A stretch of 64,000 nt of DNA from positions 124,001 to 188,000 of the forward strand of contig RCTD01000009.1 in NCBI GenBank assembly GCA_014898415.1. The letters are read 5' to 3'. Shown in pieces: positions 60,135-64,000 of this stretch (its first letter is position 1; the number at the start of each line of letters is the position of its first letter). The notes beneath the pieces were generated by a model. It had not been told where the DNA came from. It made no database searches and saw only the letters and a program-made list of their open reading frames with translations. Origin of the DNA: Stromatinia cepivora. Taxonomy: Eukaryota; Ascomycota; Leotiomycetes; Helotiales; Sclerotiniaceae. The translations under genes and the position numbers were made by a program.

Positions 60135-61313
60135 TTGAATCCCATTATTCAGGGTTCTAGACGTTCACAAAAGAAAGAACACCGTGCCGCAGTACTTTTA
60201 ACACTTCCTCAACTGTCTAGCTACTTTTCAGCCTTTGCCATCGGTAGGTCTAAATCGAGAACTCCTAGATTACATCAAAATGATCTACCACCACCGCCTC
60301 GATTTTACCATGAGCTAGGACAGCATCCATATGCTAGAGAATTCCGAAAGGCATATGAAGATGAGATCAATGCTTTGAAGGAACGTAAAACCTTCGAATA
60401 TATCGATGCAACTGTAAAAGGGCAAAGACCTTCACCACTTCTTTGGGGTTTCACTTATAATTCGATCAATCAAGATGGATATCTCATAAAGTTCAAAGCA
60501 GGAATCTGTGCGAGAGGGGATCTTCAATCAACCGAAGAAGAAACATATGCTGCAACTCTAACTTCACAAACTTTTAGAGCGATAATGGCTATCGCGGCAG
60601 CTTTCGACCTCGAGATTCGACAATTTGACGTATCCAACGCTTTTCTAAATGCAACATTGAGACAACTAATTATCTGCAAGTGCTCTAATAGCTTCGAAGT
60701 CCCAGGAAAAGTGCTTTCCGTAAAACAAGCACTCTCTGGCTTCCGAGAGCCCCCAGCATACTGGTATGAGGATCTGACCTATACTCTGATCAACTTTGGT
60801 CTCAGTCCAGTTCCGGGCACACCCTGTGTGTTCACCAATAACTGGCTTACTGTTCTGTTCTACGTCGATGATATTATCGCAGTTTGCAAGAAAGCTGATT
60901 TGCCACGATTAACCTTGTTCGAAAACACCCTCAAATCACTTGGAGATATACAGCTCTTCTTGGGAATTAGAGTGTTACGAGATCGACCAAATTTTTGTCT
61001 GTGGCTTTGCTAAGACAACTACATTTCGAAAATCTCAGCACGCTTGAATATCAAACCTAATGCTCAAATCCGTTCCCCATTGCCAACAACAGCATTTACG
61101 AAGAATCCAGCAATTGCAGCCCCACAACAGATTTTCGGCTACCAACAGCGAATTGGCAGCATTAACTACGCCGCTGTTGTGACTCGGGCCGATATTGCAA
61201 AGGCATCTTCAATATCATCGGAATTCCTTCGCAATCCATCTGCTACTTATATCAATGCAGCAGTACATACTCTCAGCTCCTCTAGAAGTATCTTAAACTC
61301 CGTGGTCGTATAA
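60135..61313 (+). pseudogene. Ty1/Copia pol relic (reverse transcriptase/RNase H start)
   Basis: A 292-codon frame of normal composition shows Copia RT motifs: LLWGFTYNSINQDGYLIKFK, ICARGDLQSTEEETYAATL, FDLEIRQFDVSNAFLNATL and the catalytic LFYVDDIIAV (YVDD intact), then SLGDIQLFLGIRVLRDRP. It ends at TAA 61011-61013, where relatives have Gln (LCQ). The same frame continues (DNYISKISARLNIKPNAQIR ... YQQRIGSINYAAVVTRADIA) to about 61,313. Integrase, gag and both LTRs are missing. It is a 5'- and 3'-truncated fragment. Unlike the block to its left it shows almost no RIP damage. Confidence 0.85.
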
Positions 61314-62134
61314 GTAGGAAGCCCCAATGAATCAGCCTTCCCCTTGCCCTTAATTTCAACCTCCTGCCCCTGTTCCTCCTCATAATCATATATCCCATCA
61401 CCATCAGGATCCTTGGCGCTCCTCATCCACTGCCCCTTACTCAGATGAGGTTATGTGGTTGAGTCACAACCTTGTTAATACAAGGTATGGTTGGGCATTA
61501 GACCAACTTCAGTTCACATCATTTTTGCCGGCAAAAACTGAGTTGTTATTTATAGGTTCCTGACTAATGTTGATAACCCAATACATCCCAGCTAAGGCAA
61601 GTAGTGTGCTTACTCCATCTGATGCTTCCATCAGGCATTATCTATAGTGCTCTTTTAGGAGCCACTCCGCCATTTTGACCAAAAACATTAAACCAAAAAC
61701 ATCAAAACGCCCTTCTCGATTACTATACAACTATAGCCCTAAATTCTTACTATATATAATGACTATATACTAAACTTTAATGGCGGCGGAGTACCGCTCC
61801 TAAAGGAACACCACAATTACCATCCTACATTACAATCCCTCCAAGCCTCTGTAGCTTTCTGACCCTGTCAACTCTGTGACATTTGACTGAGATACCAAAG
61901 AATATAAGAAGTTGTTGTTACTGCTCTGTGACTTAAACATTTACAATCTACAAACCAAGTCATCTATCTCATCTTGACATTTCTTTCAGCTTTCCAAGCC
62001 TCTTATTTCTTCAAGCCTCTTTATCTCTCCAAGCTCTTCATTTTTCCGAGCCTTTTCATCTTTCCAAGCTTCTTTATCTTTCCGAGCCTCTCAACTCTTC
62101 GACGTTTGCAACCAGCAAAGCAAATCAACTCAAA
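61314..62134. other. Intergenic region with a MITE
   Basis: No gene. It holds a 167-bp inverted-repeat element (listed separately) and, from about 61,980, a pyrimidine-rich leader with TCTTTATCTTTCC-type repeats upstream of the ADP-ribosyltransferase ATG. Confidence 0.5.
61646..61812. mobile_element. 167-bp MITE with imperfect inverted ends
   Basis: The left end AGTGCTCTTTTAGGAGC and the reverse complement of the right end GGTGTTCCTTTAGGAGC agree at 14 of 17 positions. Both are followed by CTCCGCC. The centre is short and non-coding. No certain target duplication is seen. Confidence 0.6.
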
Positions 62135-62689
62135 ATGTTCGGTCGCTCTCGTGTCAATTACTTCGTTTCTTTCCTGGTGCTATTAGGCTCTGCTGTGGCT
62201 GCTAAACTCTATCGCATGGATGATCGCACGCCTGCGCAGATCCACGCTGCTGGAGGCATTATGAGCTATAACCCTAATGGGGACGGCTCCGTCATTGACC
62301 ATGTCTTCGCGAGGTTGGGAAACCAGGATCCATGGGTGTCGACCACGAGCGATAAGAAACTCGCTCAAGCAGGTGCAAGAGCCCCTGGCGACGTCTATGT
62401 TTACTACATCGAACCATCGGGTCTCAATATTGTTGACACTGCCAAAGCATTCACCAAGGCGAAAGAAGAAAACCCTCATCCTGGGGAGAAGGAATTTTCA
62501 GTAAAGGGCTCTGTCCCTTGGAACAACATCGTTCAATGGGACAAATATACTAGGGGGAAGAAGGCCGAGACCACGACCAGGGAAGAATATGAGAAGAATG
62601 CTGAGGGGTCGTCGCCAAAGAACAATGCTGGTGGGTCGTCGCCAAAGAAGAGTGGTAAGGGACGTTCGATCCGATCATTCACTGCTTAA
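62135..62689 (+). CDS. Secreted ADP-ribosyltransferase, heat-labile-enterotoxin type
   Basis: A single-exon, intact frame of 184 aa. Residues 1-23 form a signal peptide (basic start, hydrophobic core, AVAA before the mature KLYRMDD). The domain is the R-S-E class of ADP-ribosyltransferases: Arg27 in YRMDDRTP, an S-T-T strand (WVSTTSD, 67-73), and an E-x-E pair (E118/E120) in a GEKEF segment before a conserved VPWNNIVQW. Enzymes of this class transfer ADP-ribose from NAD+ to a protein or nucleic-acid target. The target here is unknown. The C-terminal ~45 residues are Ser/Lys/Gly-rich with a twice-repeated GSSPK unit. Small size and secretion fit an effector-like role, which is inferred. The position among transposons is typical of such genes. 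Confidence 0.85.
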   Translation: MFGRSRVNYFVSFLVLLGSAVAAKLYRMDDRTPAQIHAAGGIMSYNPNGDGSVIDHVFARLGNQDPWVSTTSDKKLAQAGARAPGDVYVYYIEPSGLNIVDTAKAFTKAKEENPHPGEKEFSVKGSVPWNNIVQWDKYTRGKKAETTTREEYEKNAEGSSPKNNAGGSSPKKSGKGRSIRSFTA

Positions 62690-63160
62690 AATTAGCTGTC
62701 CTGTTGATGACAGCGCGCAACCGCCTGGGCCGCCTGTCCTAGGATGCCTACCTCAAAACAATAGATTCTTTCTTTAGATACTAAGTAGCTCTTACCGTCG
62801 TGTATACATAGAAACACTTGCTTTTCCAATATATGTTCCAACTTTGTTTCTCATATGTTCTTTGCTATAATTCACATTTCGCTTGCCGACGACATCGATC
62901 TAAAGGGTTTTAGGGTTATGCCTTGCTCTTTTTTGCGAGTCGTATGATTCCGTCGGTCTGTCGATGTCGAGATAAAGCGAGTGCATTTGCCGCGCTCGCC
63001 GGTGCGATTCCTCGGGCACTCCGATCACGCGATCTGTAGGTGAGTTTTTTTCTTGAGCGTCTGGGTTGCTTCTTTAGTAGCTGGCTTTTGACAGTTGGTC
63101 GGTTGACCCAAGAGAAGAGGAAGATTACGGCGCAGGAGCTGGAGACGGAGGAGGAACTTC
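62690..63160. other. Intergenic region, no gene seen
   Basis: The 3' flank of the transferase gene, then GC-richer sequence of unknown origin (short CGCCGGTGCG-type motifs near 62,998). It probably includes the broken 5' edge of the Gypsy fragment that follows. Confidence 0.4.
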
Positions 63161-63526
63161 TTGCGGTCCAGCGCTAGATCACCTAACCCAGTATTCCACG
63201 TCTTGCTCTTGGAGTTACACACAACAAGGAAAGGCAAAAGGGCAGGAAAAGCCCAGCTGATTGAGTTGGATGGCGAGGAAGCATGGCATATGGACGACAT
63301 CTTGGATACGAGGATCCGATATCACAAGAGACAGTATTTGGTTCATTGGAAAGATACAAGTCCAGCAATTGATAGCTGGGAACCGGAAGAAAACTTGCAA
63401 AAACTGGATGCAATGAAAAACTTCTTATCTAGGGATCCAGAGGTGCAACAAGACACCAAAGATAATAAGGAGGGAAAAAATAGGCAACAGACACAGGCGT
63501 CCTGGAAAAGGGCTCGGCGGAGATGA
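63161..63526 (+). pseudogene. 3' part of a Ty3/Gypsy pol with chromodomain
   Basis: The frame shows the integrase C-terminus (NPVFHVLLLELH) and a chromodomain: AWHMDDILDTRIRYHKRQYL, then VHWKDTSPAIDSWEPEENLQ and LDAMKNFLSRDP. The aromatic cage residues W, Y and W are present. Chromodomains in Gypsy integrases guide insertion to modified chromatin. Nothing of the upstream pol is left in the window, so this is a 5'-truncated copy or one end of a rearranged element. Composition is normal, without RIP damage. Confidence 0.8.
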
Positions 63527-63634
63527 CAGTTTCAAGGCCAGAAGGGTGATTCCAAGAAGATATCGATTAAGGGTCGGTTGAGGTTATTCGAATTCTAGGG
63601 TGTGTACTTTCATGGTTGTTGCGGACAAAACCCC

Positions 63635-63648
63635 AAGAGAAGGGTGAG
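63635..63648 (+). other. Polypurine tract
   Basis: AAGAGAAGGGTGAG lies directly before the putative 3' LTR start, the site of plus-strand priming in LTR retrotransposons. Confidence 0.6.
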
Positions 63649-63649
63649 T

Positions 63650-64000
63650 TGTCACAGAGCAGGCCGGTGGCGGATCACGTGAGGCTCTTGAAACCCGCTC
63701 AGGCGTTCAATGAGTTATCAGGTTCTTGCGCAAGATAGGATCTTCTCTCTTTAGCTTTAGTTTACTTCAATCATCAAGACCGGTTACTTTTATACGCACT
63801 AAGCTCAACAAGCTTCTTTGTCTGAGGAAGCAGAAACGTCTGTTGCATTCGAGGAGCGAAGCAGAGGTCTCTCGTCTCGGCGCTGAACTGGACGCCAAAG
63901 ACAATGCAAAGCGAGAGCGTCTCTGTGTTGAAGGGCTCCCTGTGGCAGGGGTTTAGGGATCGGAGCTTGTCAAGGGTGCTTTGAACGTCGGAGGAGTTGT
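63650..64000 (+). repeat. Start of the 3' LTR of a Gypsy element (runs off window)
   Basis: The sequence starts TGTCACAGAGCAGG after the polypurine tract, with the TG start of LTRs and the same TGTCAC beginning as the RIP-mutated element at 44,931. It has no coding potential and reaches the window edge. The LTR end lies outside. Confidence 0.6.

Overview
The window looks like nuclear DNA of a filamentous ascomycete, most likely a leotiomycete of the Botrytis/Sclerotinia kind. This is an inference. It rests on short GT-AG introns with CTAAC/CTAAT-type branch sites, on protein families typical of Pezizomycotina (Csc1 channel, Ppg1 phosphatase, a bZIP of the NQRRSRARR type, hexose transporter), and on a large AT-rich block whose transposons carry only C-to-T/G-to-A changes, the signature of repeat-induced point mutation (RIP).

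Left half (1-21.3 kb) is ordinary gene space. In order it holds: a coiled-coil protein (-); a Csc1/OSCA-type ion channel (+, four exons); a DNAJC8/Spf31-type J protein (+, three exons); the phosphatase Ppg1 (-, four exons, with a long insert in the catalytic domain); a small membrane-anchored protein with CP motifs (+); a very large coiled-coil protein (-) split by a one-base homopolymer shift; and a bZIP factor (-). Short tandem repeats fill the spacers.

From 21.3 to 34.5 kb there is a long gene-poor stretch. It contains one doubtful small ORF, a decayed gene at about 29.4-30.45 kb that can still be read through several RIP-type stops, and a 333-bp MITE. An intact hexose transporter follows at 34.5-36.2 kb. 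After it comes another gene-poor stretch with a 514-bp hAT-like MITE that has a near-perfect 8-bp target duplication.

From 41 to 60 kb lies an accessory, transposon-dominated compartment. Two decayed genes lead into a three-layer nest. A minus-strand gene of unknown function is cut at a TA by a 1.85-kb pogo/Fot1-type DNA transposon. That transposon is itself cut by a 7.03-kb Ty3/Gypsy LTR retrotransposon (282-bp LTRs, ATAAT duplication). Both reading frames rejoin exactly when the insertions are removed in thought. Next comes a normal-composition tyrosine-recombinase-like gene of the DUF3435 type (the family of Starship captains), then a second Fot1-type transposon inserted into a gag-like gene.

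The right end (60-64 kb) returns to normal base composition. It holds a tRNA-Asp-like relic, a Ty1/Copia reverse-transcriptase relic, a small MITE, an intact gene for a secreted ADP-ribosyltransferase of the heat-labile-enterotoxin type, and the 3' end of a Gypsy element (chromodomain, polypurine tract, start of the 3' LTR) running off the window. The layout fits a two-speed genome, with housekeeping genes in one part and a candidate effector beside transposons and a captain-like recombinase in the other.
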